A DNA stretch of 64,000 bases from Microbacterium sp. T2.11-28 (GTDB taxonomy: Bacteria; Actinomycetota; Actinomycetes; Actinomycetales; Microbacteriaceae). The stretch covers positions 62,001-126,000 of the forward strand of contig NZ_CATNHF010000030.1 in the NCBI RefSeq assembly GCF_950097975.1, in the 5' to 3' direction. Both the position numbers and the translations under genes were made by a program. Positions within the stretch are counted from its first letter, which is position 1. Each line of letters starts with the position of its first letter. A model generated the notes under the pieces. The model saw only the letters and a list, made by a program, of their open reading frames with translations, searched no databases and had not been told where the DNA came from. Below, piece by piece: positions 49,892 through 59,287 of this stretch.

Positions 49892-51205
49892 GTGAGTTCC
49901 TCGCCCGACGACAGCCCCCGGCTGCGGTCGGTGACCCGCGAGATCGACGCCATCGACGACGTGCTCGAGCTCGCGGACGCGGCGGATCCGATCGTCTGGT
50001 CGCGTCGCGGCGACATCCTGATCGGCACGGGCGGCCCCGCCGCCACGTTCCGCGGATCGGGGTCCCCCGGCGACGTGGCGCGATGGTGGCGGCAGGTCAC
50101 GGAGACCGCCGAGGTCGACGACGCCGTGAACCTTCCGGGCACGGGCATGGTCGCGTTCGGCGCGCTGCCGTTCGACGCGCGCTCCTCCTCCGACGCGGTT
50201 CTCACCGTGCCGCGCCTGGTGGTGGGACGACGCGGCGGCCGCACCTGGCTCACGCACACCTCCCCCGCCGACGTCCCCGACCTCGCGTCGACGACGTCGA
50301 CGACGGCACCGACGGAGCCGACGGAGGCGACCGAGCTGACGGCACCGAAGCCGAAGCCGTACGGACCGCACTGGTCCGCGACCCTCGGTCCCGGCGCGCT
50401 GACTCCCGACGGCTACCAGGACGCCGTCCGGGCCGGACTCGATGCGATCGCCGCGGGCGAGGTCGCCAAGGTGGTGCTCGCCCGCGACCTCGCCGGCACC
50501 GTGCCTGCCGGGGCCGACCTCCGCCGCCTCGTGCGGGCGCTCGCATCGTCGTACCCCGACACCTGGACCTACGCGATCGACGGCCTCATCGGCGCGAGCC
50601 CCGAGACCCTCGTCACCGTCTCGGGCGGCACCGTGACCGCGCGGGTGCTGGCCGGCACGGCCGCGCGCGGAGCCGACGCCGACGCCGACACCGCCGCGTC
50701 GGTGGCGCTCGCCACGAGCACCAAGGACCTCGACGAGCATCAGTTCGCCGTCCAGAGCGTGCTCGGCGCCCTCCGGCCGCACACTTCCGCGCTCGTGTCG
50801 GAGGAGCAGCCGTTCATGCTGAAGCTGCCCAACGTCTGGCACCTCGCCACCGACGTCGAGGGGACGCTCGCCGGGCACGCCTCCGCGCTCGACCTCGTCT
50901 CGGCCCTCCATCCGACGGCGGCCGTCGCCGGCACGCCGACGCCTGCGGCGATCGGGATCATCGCGCGCCTCGAGCCGTTCGATCGTGGACGCTACGCCGG
51001 CCCGGTCGGCTGGATCGACGCCGACGGCGACGGCGAATGGGCGATCGCGCTGCGCTGCGCCCAGTTCCACCTGGCTGCCTCGTCGCCCGCGACGGTCCCG
51101 CTGACCGCGTATGCCGGCGCCGGCATCGTGGCGGGCAGCGATCCCGAGGCGGAGATGCTGGAGACGCGCGTGAAGTTCCGGCCCATCGTCGATGCTCTCG
51201 CCTGA
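49892..51205 (+). CDS. menF: Isochorismate synthase
   Basis: A 437-residue enzyme converting chorismate to isochorismate, the first step of menaquinone synthesis. Family motifs are GEVAKVVLARDL, GASPETLVTV, RVLAGTAARG, DLDEHQFAVQSVL, LHPTAAVAGTPT, YAGPVGWIDADGDGEWAIALRCA and YAGAGIVAGSDPEAE, including the Glu and magnesium-site residues. GTG 49892 is supported by TAGGCT 6 bases upstream. The product feeds MenD. The same reaction can serve siderophore synthesis, but no siderophore genes are present. Confidence 0.94.
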   Translation: MSSSPDDSPRLRSVTREIDAIDDVLELADAADPIVWSRRGDILIGTGGPAATFRGSGSPGDVARWWRQVTETAEVDDAVNLPGTGMVAFGALPFDARSSSDAVLTVPRLVVGRRGGRTWLTHTSPADVPDLASTTSTTAPTEPTEATELTAPKPKPYGPHWSATLGPGALTPDGYQDAVRAGLDAIAAGEVAKVVLARDLAGTVPAGADLRRLVRALASSYPDTWTYAIDGLIGASPETLVTVSGGTVTARVLAGTAARGADADADTAASVALATSTKDLDEHQFAVQSVLGALRPHTSALVSEEQPFMLKLPNVWHLATDVEGTLAGHASALDLVSALHPTAAVAGTPTPAAIGIIARLEPFDRGRYAGPVGWIDADGDGEWAIALRCAQFHLAASSPATVPLTAYAGAGIVAGSDPEAEMLETRVKFRPIVDALA

Positions 51206-51233
51206 CCCCCTGCCGCGCAGGAACGCCCGGGCG

Positions 51234-51239
51234 TAGACT
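51234..51239 (+). promoter_or_regulatory. Putative -10 box, leaderless, for the methyltransferase gene
   Basis: TAGACT ends 7 bases before the ATG at 51247. Confidence 0.5.
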
Positions 51240-51246
51240 CCGCGCC

Positions 51247-51999
51247 ATGTCGTTCCCGGGCGTGACGGCCTACGACGAGTTCATGGGGCGTTTCTCCGCG
51301 CCTCTCGCCGTGGCGTTCGCCGACTGGGTCGCCCTGGATCCGTGGGCGCGGGTGCTCGACGTCGGAAGCGGGCCCGGTGCCCTGACGGCCGTCATGGCGG
51401 CGCGGAACACCCCGCGCCGGGTCACCGCGATCGACCCGTCCGAGGACTTCATCGCCGCCCTCCGCGAGCGGTTGCCCGATGTCGCAGCGGTGGTCGGCAC
51501 CGCCGAGGCGCTCCCGTTCCCCGTGAACTCCTTCGACGCCGCGCTCAGCGAGCTCGCGGTCCACTTCCTCACCGATGCCCCCGCCGGCATCCGCGAGATG
51601 GTGCGCGTCACACGACCCGGCGGCACCGTCGCGGCGTGCGTCTGGGACTTCGAGAACGATCGCGCGCCGCAGTCGGTGTTCCTGCGGGCGGCGCGCGAGG
51701 TCTCCGGAGCCTCCGCCCGTGACGGCAGACCCGGCACCCGGCGCGGACACCTCAAGCTGCTGCTGACCGAAGCGGGATGCCGCGACGTGGTCGGCGGCGA
51801 GCTGTCGGCGTCGGCGGCCTACGAATCGTTCGACGAGTGGTGGGATCTCCACCTGCTCGGGGTCGGCTCCGCCGCGGGCCGGCTCGATGGACTCGACGCC
51901 GCCGCGGTCGAAGAGGTCCGGCGACGCTGTCACGCCTCGCTCGGCGACGGCCCGTTCCGGGTCGAGGCCGTCGCCTGGACTGCCCGCGGCACGGTGTAG
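51247..51999 (+). CDS. Class I SAM-dependent methyltransferase, substrate unknown
   Basis: A 250-residue enzyme. ARVLDVGSGPGALTAVMAARNTPRRVTAIDPS is the SAM-binding site, and GTAEALPFPVNSFDAALSELAVHFLTDAPAGIREMVRVTRPGGTVAACVWDF is the usual methyltransferase-11 block. It follows menF by 41 bases but has its own -10 box, and menG is already present elsewhere, so it need not be part of the menaquinone pathway. It is convergent with PPK2. Confidence 0.87.
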   Translation: MSFPGVTAYDEFMGRFSAPLAVAFADWVALDPWARVLDVGSGPGALTAVMAARNTPRRVTAIDPSEDFIAALRERLPDVAAVVGTAEALPFPVNSFDAALSELAVHFLTDAPAGIREMVRVTRPGGTVAACVWDFENDRAPQSVFLRAAREVSGASARDGRPGTRRGHLKLLLTEAGCRDVVGGELSASAAYESFDEWWDLHLLGVGSAAGRLDGLDAAAVEEVRRRCHASLGDGPFRVEAVAWTARGTV

Positions 52000-52033
52000 C
52001 GCCGCAGCCCGGCGCGAATGCCCCGCAGCGCGA

Positions 52034-52915
52034 TCAGGTCGCCGCCAGCCGCGCCTTCTCGGCCTCGACGTCGAAGGTCGCGGCCGGCCACTGCGGGTCG
52101 ATCTCCTCCAGCACGTCCAGCAGGAGCGCCTGCACCGCCAGCCGCGCGTACCACTTGGCGTTGGCGGGGACCACATGCCACGGCGCCTCGTCGGTGGACG
52201 TGCGGTCGAAGACCCGCTGGTAGGCGTCCATGTAGGCGGGCCACAGCTGACGCTCGTCGACGTCGCCCGGGTTGTACTTCCAGTGCTTGTCGGGACGCTC
52301 GAGGCGCTCCATCAGCCGCGCTTTCTGCTCCTCCGGGGAGATGTGGAGCATGACCTTGACGATGTGGACGCCGCCGTCGGTCAGCCGCTTCTCGAAGTCC
52401 ACGATCGCCCCGTAGCGGCGCTCGATCTCCTCGGGCGGGGCGAGCTCGCGCACCCGCCCGATGAGGACGTCCTCGTAGTGGGAACGGTCGAACACGCCGA
52501 TGTAGCCGGCCTTCGGGACCTCCCGCTCGATGCGCCACAGGAAGTCGTGGGCGAGCTCCTCCTCGGTGGGCTTCTTGAAGGCCTTCAGATGGATGCCCTG
52601 CGGGTCGGTGGCGCCGATGACGTGACGGACGATGCCGCCCTTGCCCGCCGAGTCCATCGCCTGCAGCACCAGCAGGACCGACGCGGGCCGCTCAGCCCCG
52701 TCCGCCTCCTCCGCCACCCGGCTCTGTGCGAACAGCCGCTCCTGCAGCTCGTCGAACTGCTCCGCGCCGGTCTCGAGGTCCGCCTGGGCGTGCTTCTTCG
52801 CACCCTCGTAGCCGGGGGTGGCGTCGGGGTCGACGTCGGCCAGGCGGAATCCCTCGCCGACGCGCAGGAGCGTCGTCGGGTCGGCGGTCCAGTGATGCTG
52901 ACTCTTCGCTGTCAT
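52034..52915 (-). CDS. ppk2: Polyphosphate kinase 2 family protein
   Basis: A 293-residue kinase that transfers phosphate from polyphosphate to a nucleotide or the reverse. The Walker A-type motif is LQAMDSAGKGGIVRHV, then IGVFDRSHYEDVLIGRV (Walker B region) and HISPEEQKARLMERLERPDKHWKYNPGDVDER, the usual lid block. The ATG at 52915 is used; a GTG at 52921 would add two residues. It lies 31 bases after menD on the same strand, so co-transcription with menD is possible. Confidence 0.92.
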   Translation of the reverse strand: MTAKSQHHWTADPTTLLRVGEGFRLADVDPDATPGYEGAKKHAQADLETGAEQFDELQERLFAQSRVAEEADGAERPASVLLVLQAMDSAGKGGIVRHVIGATDPQGIHLKAFKKPTEEELAHDFLWRIEREVPKAGYIGVFDRSHYEDVLIGRVRELAPPEEIERRYGAIVDFEKRLTDGGVHIVKVMLHISPEEQKARLMERLERPDKHWKYNPGDVDERQLWPAYMDAYQRVFDRTSTDEAPWHVVPANAKWYARLAVQALLLDVLEEIDPQWPAATFDVEAEKARLAAT

Positions 52916-52946
52916 GGACACATCATGTCGGACGGCGCCGTGCGCG

Positions 52947-54749
52947 TCACCGGGTGAGGGCGACCTCGATGACCTGGATGCCGGAGACCGCGCCGGTGAG
53001 CGCCTGATCCAGCGCCGTCCGGGTCTCGACGCGCTCGTACTGCGCGCCGTAGGCGGCGGCCAGCTGATCGATCCGCACCTCCTGCGGGGTGTACAGGACC
53101 CGCGTGCGCGCGGACTCCCCCGCCACCGCGGCCACCTCGAGCCCGTCGAAGATCGTGCCCCCGCCGTCGTTGCCCACGATGATCTGCACGCGCGGCGCAG
53201 TCTCGCCGACCGGCAGCAGCAGCGCGCCGACGTCGTGGAGGAGCGCGAGGTCGCCCACGAGCACGCGGGTCACTCCCGGCCGCCCGTCGCTCTGGCTGGC
53301 CAGCGCGACGCCGATGCCCGTCGCCACGGTGCCGTCGATCCCGGCGAGGCCGCGGTTGGCGTGCACCGGCACCTTCTTGCCGGGCAGCACCTCGTCCGCC
53401 ACCCGCACGAGCCGCGACGCGGCGAACAGCAGCCGGTCGTGCGGCCAGGTCGCGCGCCACACCGCATCGACGAGGACGGCCCGGTCGATGGGGGCGCGGA
53501 TGGCGCCGAGCTCGGCGGCGATCGCGCTCAGCCGCTCCTGCGGCACGGCGGACGCCAGCCCGTCGGCGTCGGGGGCGGGCGGGCTGAGATCCACGGCCTG
53601 CGCCCGCGACGCGCGCATCCAGGCCCCCAGCCACTCGCGATCGGCGTCGCCGGCCGCGGCGACGACCGCATCGGCGGGGATCGTGCACCCGTTGAGGTTG
53701 AGCGGCTCGCCGGGACCGCGCACCGCGATCACCTCCACCTCGGGCCGCGACAGCAGGGCGACGACCTCTCGGCTGAGCGTGGGGTGCCCGAACACGACCG
53801 CGCGCTCGACGCGGCCGCCGAGGCCGGCATCGGCGAGCAGCCGCCGGTAGCCGTGCACGAGATGACGGCCGAAGCGCGCGCCGCTGACGACCTCGGCCAC
53901 CAGCGGCCATCCGCCGCGGTGGGCGAGTTCCTCCGCCGCGGGTCCGGCGTCGGCGCCCGCGACGACCACGGTGCGCGGTCCGCGCTCGAGCACGAGCGGA
54001 TCGGTGTCGGGGTCGGTCGGCAGATCGGCCTCGCCGATCCCTCCGCCGCCCTGGTACAGCGCACCGGACGGGTCGGCCTCGACCGGGTCGGCGTCCACGC
54101 GGTCCTCGGCCGGCACGGCCGGCGTGTGCTCGTCCGCGGGCGCGCCGAGCCACGGCGGCACCGCGCCGGCGAGCGGCTCGCGGTAGGGAAGGTTCAGGTG
54201 CACGGGCCCGGCCTGGCGGGTGCCCGCTCCGAGGGCGGCGGCCATCGCGTCGTCGGCGACGCCGCGGAGCATGGCCGACTGCTCCCCCGTGCCGTCGTCG
54301 ATGCTCTCGGGCACCGGCAGGTCCGCCTCGTACCGCGTGCTGAGGCTGTACATGCCCGGCTGGCGGGTGGTCTGGTTGGCGCCCACCCCGCGCAACTCCG
54401 GCGGACGGTCGGCGGTCAGCAGCAGCAGGGGCACCCCGGCGTGGTGGGCCTCCAGGGCGGCGGGGAGGAGGTTGGCCGTCGCGGTGCCCGACGTGCACAC
54501 CACCACGGCGGGCGTCCGCGTCTCGCGCCCGATGCCGAGTGCGGTGAACCCCGCCACCCGCTCGTCGATGCGCACGTGCAGGCGGATGAGCCCGCGCGCC
54601 TCCAGCTCCGCGGCCACCAGCGCGAGCGCCTGCGAACGCGAACCGGGGCTGACGATCACATGGGCGACACCGAGCTCGACCAGTCGGCCGAGCAGCGCGG
54701 CCGCGGCGTCGGTCGCCGGCGCGCGTCCCGCCGTCGGATCCGCACCCAT
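52947..54749 (-). CDS. menD: 2-succinyl-5-enolpyruvyl-6-hydroxy-3-cyclohexene-1-carboxylate synthase
   Basis: A 600-residue thiamine-diphosphate enzyme that joins isochorismate and 2-oxoglutarate in menaquinone synthesis. VIVSPGSRSQALAL and HVRIDERVAGFTALGIGRETRTPAVVVCTSGTATANL are typical of MenD, RPPELRGVGANQTTRQPGMY is specific to the family, and the cofactor motif is GDLALLHDVGALLLP followed by NDGGG. The ATG at 54749 lies one base after the stop of the PLDc_N-type gene, so it is coupled to that gene. Some 45 residues around 275-330 are polar and probably loop. Confidence 0.95.
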   Translation of the reverse strand: MGADPTAGRAPATDAAAALLGRLVELGVAHVIVSPGSRSQALALVAAELEARGLIRLHVRIDERVAGFTALGIGRETRTPAVVVCTSGTATANLLPAALEAHHAGVPLLLLTADRPPELRGVGANQTTRQPGMYSLSTRYEADLPVPESIDDGTGEQSAMLRGVADDAMAAALGAGTRQAGPVHLNLPYREPLAGAVPPWLGAPADEHTPAVPAEDRVDADPVEADPSGALYQGGGGIGEADLPTDPDTDPLVLERGPRTVVVAGADAGPAAEELAHRGGWPLVAEVVSGARFGRHLVHGYRRLLADAGLGGRVERAVVFGHPTLSREVVALLSRPEVEVIAVRGPGEPLNLNGCTIPADAVVAAAGDADREWLGAWMRASRAQAVDLSPPAPDADGLASAVPQERLSAIAAELGAIRAPIDRAVLVDAVWRATWPHDRLLFAASRLVRVADEVLPGKKVPVHANRGLAGIDGTVATGIGVALASQSDGRPGVTRVLVGDLALLHDVGALLLPVGETAPRVQIIVGNDGGGTIFDGLEVAAVAGESARTRVLYTPQEVRIDQLAAAYGAQYERVETRTALDQALTGAVSGIQVIEVALTR

Positions 54750-54750
54750 G

Positions 54751-55170
54751 TCAGCTGTGGGTGCCGCGGGGGCCCGGCGTGCCGTCGACATCGCCGTCCG
54801 CGGGCGGACCCGGATGATCGGTCCCGTCCTCATGACCGGCGTCGCCCGGCTCGTCGGCCTCGGAATCGAGTGCGGCGAGCTCCTCCTCCAGGCGGCGGAT
54901 GCGCTCGTCCTGGTCGCTGATGGTGCCGATGCGCCCGAGGAACTCGGGGTCGTCGTCAGGCGCGCGGAACATGATCGCGCTCGCCCGGCGCGCACGGCCG
55001 ATGGCGAACCAGAGGATCCCTCCCACCACGGGGAGCAGCACGACGATGACGAGCCAGACCGGCTTGCTCACGCCGCGGTGCCGCGTGGGCGGCTGGAGCG
55101 CGCAGTCGACGATGCTGTAGACCCAGAAAGTGATCGCCAACAGCGCCAGGATGAGGTACACACGCGCCAC
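54751..55170 (-). CDS. PLDc_N-domain membrane protein
   Basis: A 139-residue membrane protein. YLILALLAITFWVYSIVDCALQ and PVWLVIVVLLPVVGGILWFAIG form the two helices of the phospholipase-D-nuclease N-terminal domain that occurs alone in many actinobacteria; the exact role is unknown. The tail after IRRLEEELAALDSEA is acidic with a short coiled-coil segment. The gene is placed directly before menD. TAGGAT ends 6 bases before its GTG. Confidence 0.87.
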   Translation of the reverse strand: MARVYLILALLAITFWVYSIVDCALQPPTRHRGVSKPVWLVIVVLLPVVGGILWFAIGRARRASAIMFRAPDDDPEFLGRIGTISDQDERIRRLEEELAALDSEADEPGDAGHEDGTDHPGPPADGDVDGTPGPRGTHS

Positions 55171-55176
55171 GTCTCC

Positions 55177-55182
55177 ATCCTA
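55177..55182 (-). promoter_or_regulatory. Putative -10 box, leaderless, for the PLDc_N-domain gene and menD
   Basis: TAGGAT on the minus strand ends 6 bases before the GTG at 55170. Confidence 0.55.
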
Positions 55183-55228
55183 GGCTCCGGGGGGAGACCC
55201 GGCCTCCGAAGACGCTGGGTGCTCGGCG

Positions 55229-55234
55229 TAAGCT
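55229..55234 (+). promoter_or_regulatory. Putative -10 box, leaderless, for the DUF4229 gene
   Basis: TAAGCT ends 6 bases before the ATG at 55241. Confidence 0.5.
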
Positions 55235-55240
55235 GGAGGC

Positions 55241-55531
55241 ATGCGTGCGCGGTCGGCTCTGGTGTACTCGGTCCTGCGACTCGCGGCCTTCTTCGTCCCG
55301 TTCGGGATCATGATGCTGATCCCGGTCATGCGGGAGCTGTACTGGCTGTCGGCCATCTTCGCCGCCCTCATCGGGCTGAGCCTGTCGACCCTGTTCCTGC
55401 GCCGGCCGCTCGACGACCTGTCGGCCGACCTCGCGGCCCGCCGCTCCCGGCGACCGGAGGGCGCGCGGCGGCGCGAGCCCAGCGACGAGGACGTCGAGGA
55501 CGCCGTCGGCGACGACAGTCCGGCGCACTGA
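55241..55531 (+). CDS. DUF4229 membrane protein
   Basis: A 96-residue protein with two hydrophobic helices (SVLRLAAFFVPFGIMMLIPVM and WLSAIFAALIGLSLSTLFL) followed by RRPLDDLSADLAARRSRRPEG and an acidic tail. This matches the DUF4229 family, which often stands next to menaquinone genes in actinobacteria; a role in the pathway has not been shown to my knowledge. It is divergent from the PLDc_N gene and convergent with menA. Confidence 0.82.
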   Translation: MRARSALVYSVLRLAAFFVPFGIMMLIPVMRELYWLSAIFAALIGLSLSTLFLRRPLDDLSADLAARRSRRPEGARRREPSDEDVEDAVGDDSPAH

Positions 55532-55577
55532 CGCCCTGCGGACACCGCGAGACGGCTGCGCGGGCGGTTCCCGCGCG

Positions 55578-56555
55578 TCAGCCGACGAAGGCCCAGAACA
55601 GGAACCCGGCGTAGGCGAGCGATGTCAGCGACGTGACGCTGAGCGCGACGACCAGCTCCCGCGGGTCGCGGTAGGTCCACACGATGAGCACCGCCGCCAG
55701 CGCCGGCAGCAGCCCCAGCAGCGACAGCCACGCGATCGGGTACACCAGGGCCAGCACCGCCGCGATCGCGAAGGGCACCAGGATCAGCACGGTGAACAGG
55801 ATCTGCGTGGCGCGCTTGCCGATCAGCACCGACAGCGTGCGCTTGCCCGCGAGGCGGTCCTGCTCGAGGTCGCGGAGGTTGTTGGCCAGCAGCACCGCGC
55901 AGGCGAGCAGCCCCGCTGCGACCGCGCCGAACCACGCCTCATCCGGCACGGCACCCGCCTGGACGAAGGTCGTGCCGAGCGTGGCCACGAGCCCGAAGAA
56001 GACGAAGACGAACAGCTCGCCGAGGCCGTAGTAGCCGTACGGGCGCTTGCCGCCGGTGTAGAACCAGGCGGCGACGATGCACACGGCCCCCACGAGCAGG
56101 AGCCACCAGTGGCCGGTGCGCACGACGATCGCGATGCCCGCTGCGGCGGCGATCCCGAAGAAGGCGAGGGCGACGGCGAGGACGGCGCGCGGGCTCGCCT
56201 TGCGCGATGCGGTCAGCCGCGCCGGACCGACCCGGTGGTCGTCGGTGCCGCGGATGCCGTCGCTGTAGTCGTTGGCGAAGTTGACGCCGATCTGCAGCGC
56301 CAGGGCCACGACCAGGCACGCGAGCGCGATGACCCAGTGGAAGCGGTTGTCGATGACCCGCGCCGCACCCGTGCCGATCACGACCGGGGCGATCGCCAGC
56401 GGCAGGGTCCGCAGGCGTGCCGCGGCGATCCAGTCGCCGAGCGTCGCCGGGTCGACATGACGCGGGTCGCCGGAGGCCTGCGCCTTCTGCGGGTTGCCGC
56501 GCGGACGCTGCTTCTTCGCGCCGCCGGACTTCTTCTTACGGGTGCTCGCTGCCAC
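55578..56555 (-). CDS. menA: 1,4-dihydroxy-2-naphthoate polyprenyltransferase
   Basis: A 325-residue UbiA-type membrane enzyme that attaches the polyprenyl chain to dihydroxynaphthoate. NFANDYSDGIRGTDDHRVGPARLTAS is the first Asp-rich motif and NLRDLEQDRLAGKRTLSVLIGKR the second; about eight helices can be counted. The first 30 residues are highly basic (RKKKSGGAKKQRPRG). The start is GTG 56555 with TAGGAT 8 bases upstream, though it also follows menE by 38 bases. Confidence 0.95.
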   Translation of the reverse strand: MAASTRKKKSGGAKKQRPRGNPQKAQASGDPRHVDPATLGDWIAAARLRTLPLAIAPVVIGTGAARVIDNRFHWVIALACLVVALALQIGVNFANDYSDGIRGTDDHRVGPARLTASRKASPRAVLAVALAFFGIAAAAGIAIVVRTGHWWLLLVGAVCIVAAWFYTGGKRPYGYYGLGELFVFVFFGLVATLGTTFVQAGAVPDEAWFGAVAAGLLACAVLLANNLRDLEQDRLAGKRTLSVLIGKRATQILFTVLILVPFAIAAVLALVYPIAWLSLLGLLPALAAVLIVWTYRDPRELVVALSVTSLTSLAYAGFLFWAFVG

Positions 56556-56563
56556 GATCGATC

Positions 56564-56569
56564 ATCCTA
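56564..56569 (-). promoter_or_regulatory. Putative -10 box, leaderless, for menA
   Basis: TAGGAT on the minus strand ends 8 bases before the GTG at 56555. Confidence 0.5.
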
Positions 56570-56593
56570 TTGCGCCGCCGTATGGGCGCCCGT

Positions 56594-57739
56594 TCACACC
56601 GCGGCGCGGGCCGCCGCCGCCCGCAGCGCTGCCCGGTCCGGCTTGCCCGAGGGCAGCAGCGGGATCGCCGGCACCGGCAGGATCGCGCGCGGGCGTGCGG
56701 GGGCGCCGAGCGCCTCGCCGACGGCGGACCGCACCTCGCGCAACAGGGCGACGACGTCCGTCCCGGCGAGATCCGCCGCGGGGACGGCGATGACGGATGC
56801 CTCCCCCCACCGCTCGTCCGCCACCGCGACCACGACGGCACCGCTGAGGCCCGGGAGCGTGCGCACCAGCCGTTCGACGCGGTCCAGCGACACGTTGACG
56901 CCGCCCGAGACGATCACGTTGTCTCGGCGACCGGTGACCCGCAGCACGCCGTCGAAGGTGCCGAGGTCGCCCGTCCGGTACCACCGCCGCCCCGCGGCGT
57001 CGTGCACGAAGGCCGCCGCCGTGCGCTCCGGCTCGCCCAGGTAGCCCTCGGCCAGCACGGGTCCGGCCACCTGCACCTCGCCGTCGTCGATGCGGACCGC
57101 GACACCGTCCAGGGGCACGCCGTCGTACACGCAGCCGCCGCTCGTCTCGCTCGCCCCGTAGGTGCGGACCACCCGGACACCCGCCGCCTGCGCACGCTCG
57201 GCCAGCGGCGCCGCCAGGGCCTGCCCGCCCACCAGCACCGCCTCGAAGCGCCGCAGGCCCGTGCGGACGCCGTCGTCCTCGGCGTCGAGGAGGGTCTGCA
57301 GCTGCGCCGGCACGAGCGAGGTGTACATGGGCACGGCGGCGCCACCGTCGCTGGAGGCCATGGCGCCCGCGGCGGCGGCGAAGGCGTGGGCGGAGAACGA
57401 GCCCGCCAGGATCGCGGGCTCCCTGCCCGAGACGAGCGCGCGCACGAGCACCTGCACGCCGGCGATGTAGCCGGCCGGGAGCGCGAGGAGCCAGGCACCC
57501 GAGCCGATCCGGTCCGCCGTGGCCAGCGCACTGGAGGTCAGCGCCGATCTGCTGAGCACGACCGACTTGGGGTGACCGGTCGACCCCGACGTCGTGACGA
57601 TGACGGCCGTGCCGGAGGGCACCTCACCGGCCGGCACGCCGCCGCCGAGGGTGATCGCCGGACCGGCGCCGAGGACCGCCCCGCGCAGCCCGCGGAGCAC
57701 CGCGCGAGGGTCGTCGCCCTCGACCGGCTCCGCTCTCAT
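56594..57739 (-). CDS. menE: o-Succinylbenzoate-CoA ligase
   Basis: A 381-residue adenylate-forming enzyme activating o-succinylbenzoate with CoA. VIVTTSGSTGHPKSVVLSRSAL is the phosphate-binding loop, RTYGASETSGGCVYDGVPLDGV the central motif, YRTGDLGTFDG the Asp hinge region and GRRDNVIVSGGVNVSLDRVE the next motif; PSGKPDRAAL carries the catalytic Lys. It is short for the family, as usual for actinobacterial MenE. It follows menB by 25 bases. Confidence 0.94.
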   Translation of the reverse strand: MRAEPVEGDDPRAVLRGLRGAVLGAGPAITLGGGVPAGEVPSGTAVIVTTSGSTGHPKSVVLSRSALTSSALATADRIGSGAWLLALPAGYIAGVQVLVRALVSGREPAILAGSFSAHAFAAAAGAMASSDGGAAVPMYTSLVPAQLQTLLDAEDDGVRTGLRRFEAVLVGGQALAAPLAERAQAAGVRVVRTYGASETSGGCVYDGVPLDGVAVRIDDGEVQVAGPVLAEGYLGEPERTAAAFVHDAAGRRWYRTGDLGTFDGVLRVTGRRDNVIVSGGVNVSLDRVERLVRTLPGLSGAVVVAVADERWGEASVIAVPAADLAGTDVVALLREVRSAVGEALGAPARPRAILPVPAIPLLPSGKPDRAALRAAAARAAV

Positions 57740-57764
57740 CGCCTGCGCCCCATCCCGCCCCGCC

Positions 57765-58682
<918 letters not shown>

Positions 58683-58688
58683 GTCCCC

Positions 58689-58694
58689 AGCCTA
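58689..58694 (-). promoter_or_regulatory. Putative -10 box, leaderless, for menB
   Basis: TAGGCT on the minus strand ends 6 bases before the ATG at 58682. Confidence 0.55.
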
Positions 58695-58735
58695 CGCGGA
58701 GCGTCACGCGGCGACGCGGCCGGGCCGCCACGCCC

Positions 58736-58741
58736 TACCCT
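58736..58741 (+). promoter_or_regulatory. Putative -10 box, leaderless, for the ECF-linked lipoprotein
   Basis: TACCCT ends 6 bases before the GTG at 58748. Confidence 0.45.
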
Positions 58742-58747
58742 GGACCG

Positions 58748-59287
58748 GTGACCCTGCAGACCCGCCTCCTCGCCCTGGCCTCGGCCACCGCCCTCGCGCT
58801 CTCCCTCGCCGCCTGCACCGCGACGACCGAGCCCGCAGAGACGCCCACCCCCACGACCGCTGCGGCGGTGACGGAGGGCGCCTGCGCGGACGACTCCGGC
58901 GTGACGCTGTCGGTCGACGCGTCGGCCCTGCCCGGAGGTTCGGCGCAGGAGTGGTGCCGCCCGGCCGACGAGCAGATCGCGGTCGCCGACCTCCTGGAGG
59001 ATGCCGAGGTCACCCTCCAGGGCACCGACGAGTACCCGGACTTCATCTGCCGTGTGAACGGGCTGCCGTCCGCCGACGAGCCGCTGGGGTCGACGGAGGA
59101 TCCCGAGTACGTCGAGACGTGCGCCAGCACTCCCCCCGGCTTCGGCTACTGGGCGCTGTGGGTCAAGCCCGCCGGCGGTGAGTGGGCGTACGCCGAGGAG
59201 GGCGTCGCCACGCTGCGCGCCCAGCCCGGCGAGAGCATCGGCCTGCTGTTCACCCTCGACGGTGCGCCGGCCGCGCCCACGTCGTGA
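58748..59287 (+). CDS. Lipoprotein with DUF4430-like C-terminal part, partner of the ECF transporter
   Basis: A 179-residue exported protein. RLLALASATALALSLAACTAT is a lipoprotein signal peptide with Cys anchor. After a Thr/Pro-rich linker the mature domain has Cys residues in GACADDSG, EWCRPAD, FICRVNG and ETCAST, and ends with GFGYWALWVKPAGGEWAYAE, VATLRAQPGESIGLLF, which resembles the DUF4430 fold found in transcobalamin-type and related ligand-binding proteins. Its TGA overlaps the GTG of the ECF gene (GTGA), so it is very likely an accessory substrate-capturing part of that transporter; the ligand is unknown, with cobalamin one candidate. Confidence 0.72.
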   Translation: MTLQTRLLALASATALALSLAACTATTEPAETPTPTTAAAVTEGACADDSGVTLSVDASALPGGSAQEWCRPADEQIAVADLLEDAEVTLQGTDEYPDFICRVNGLPSADEPLGSTEDPEYVETCASTPPGFGYWALWVKPAGGEWAYAEEGVATLRAQPGESIGLLFTLDGAPAAPTS

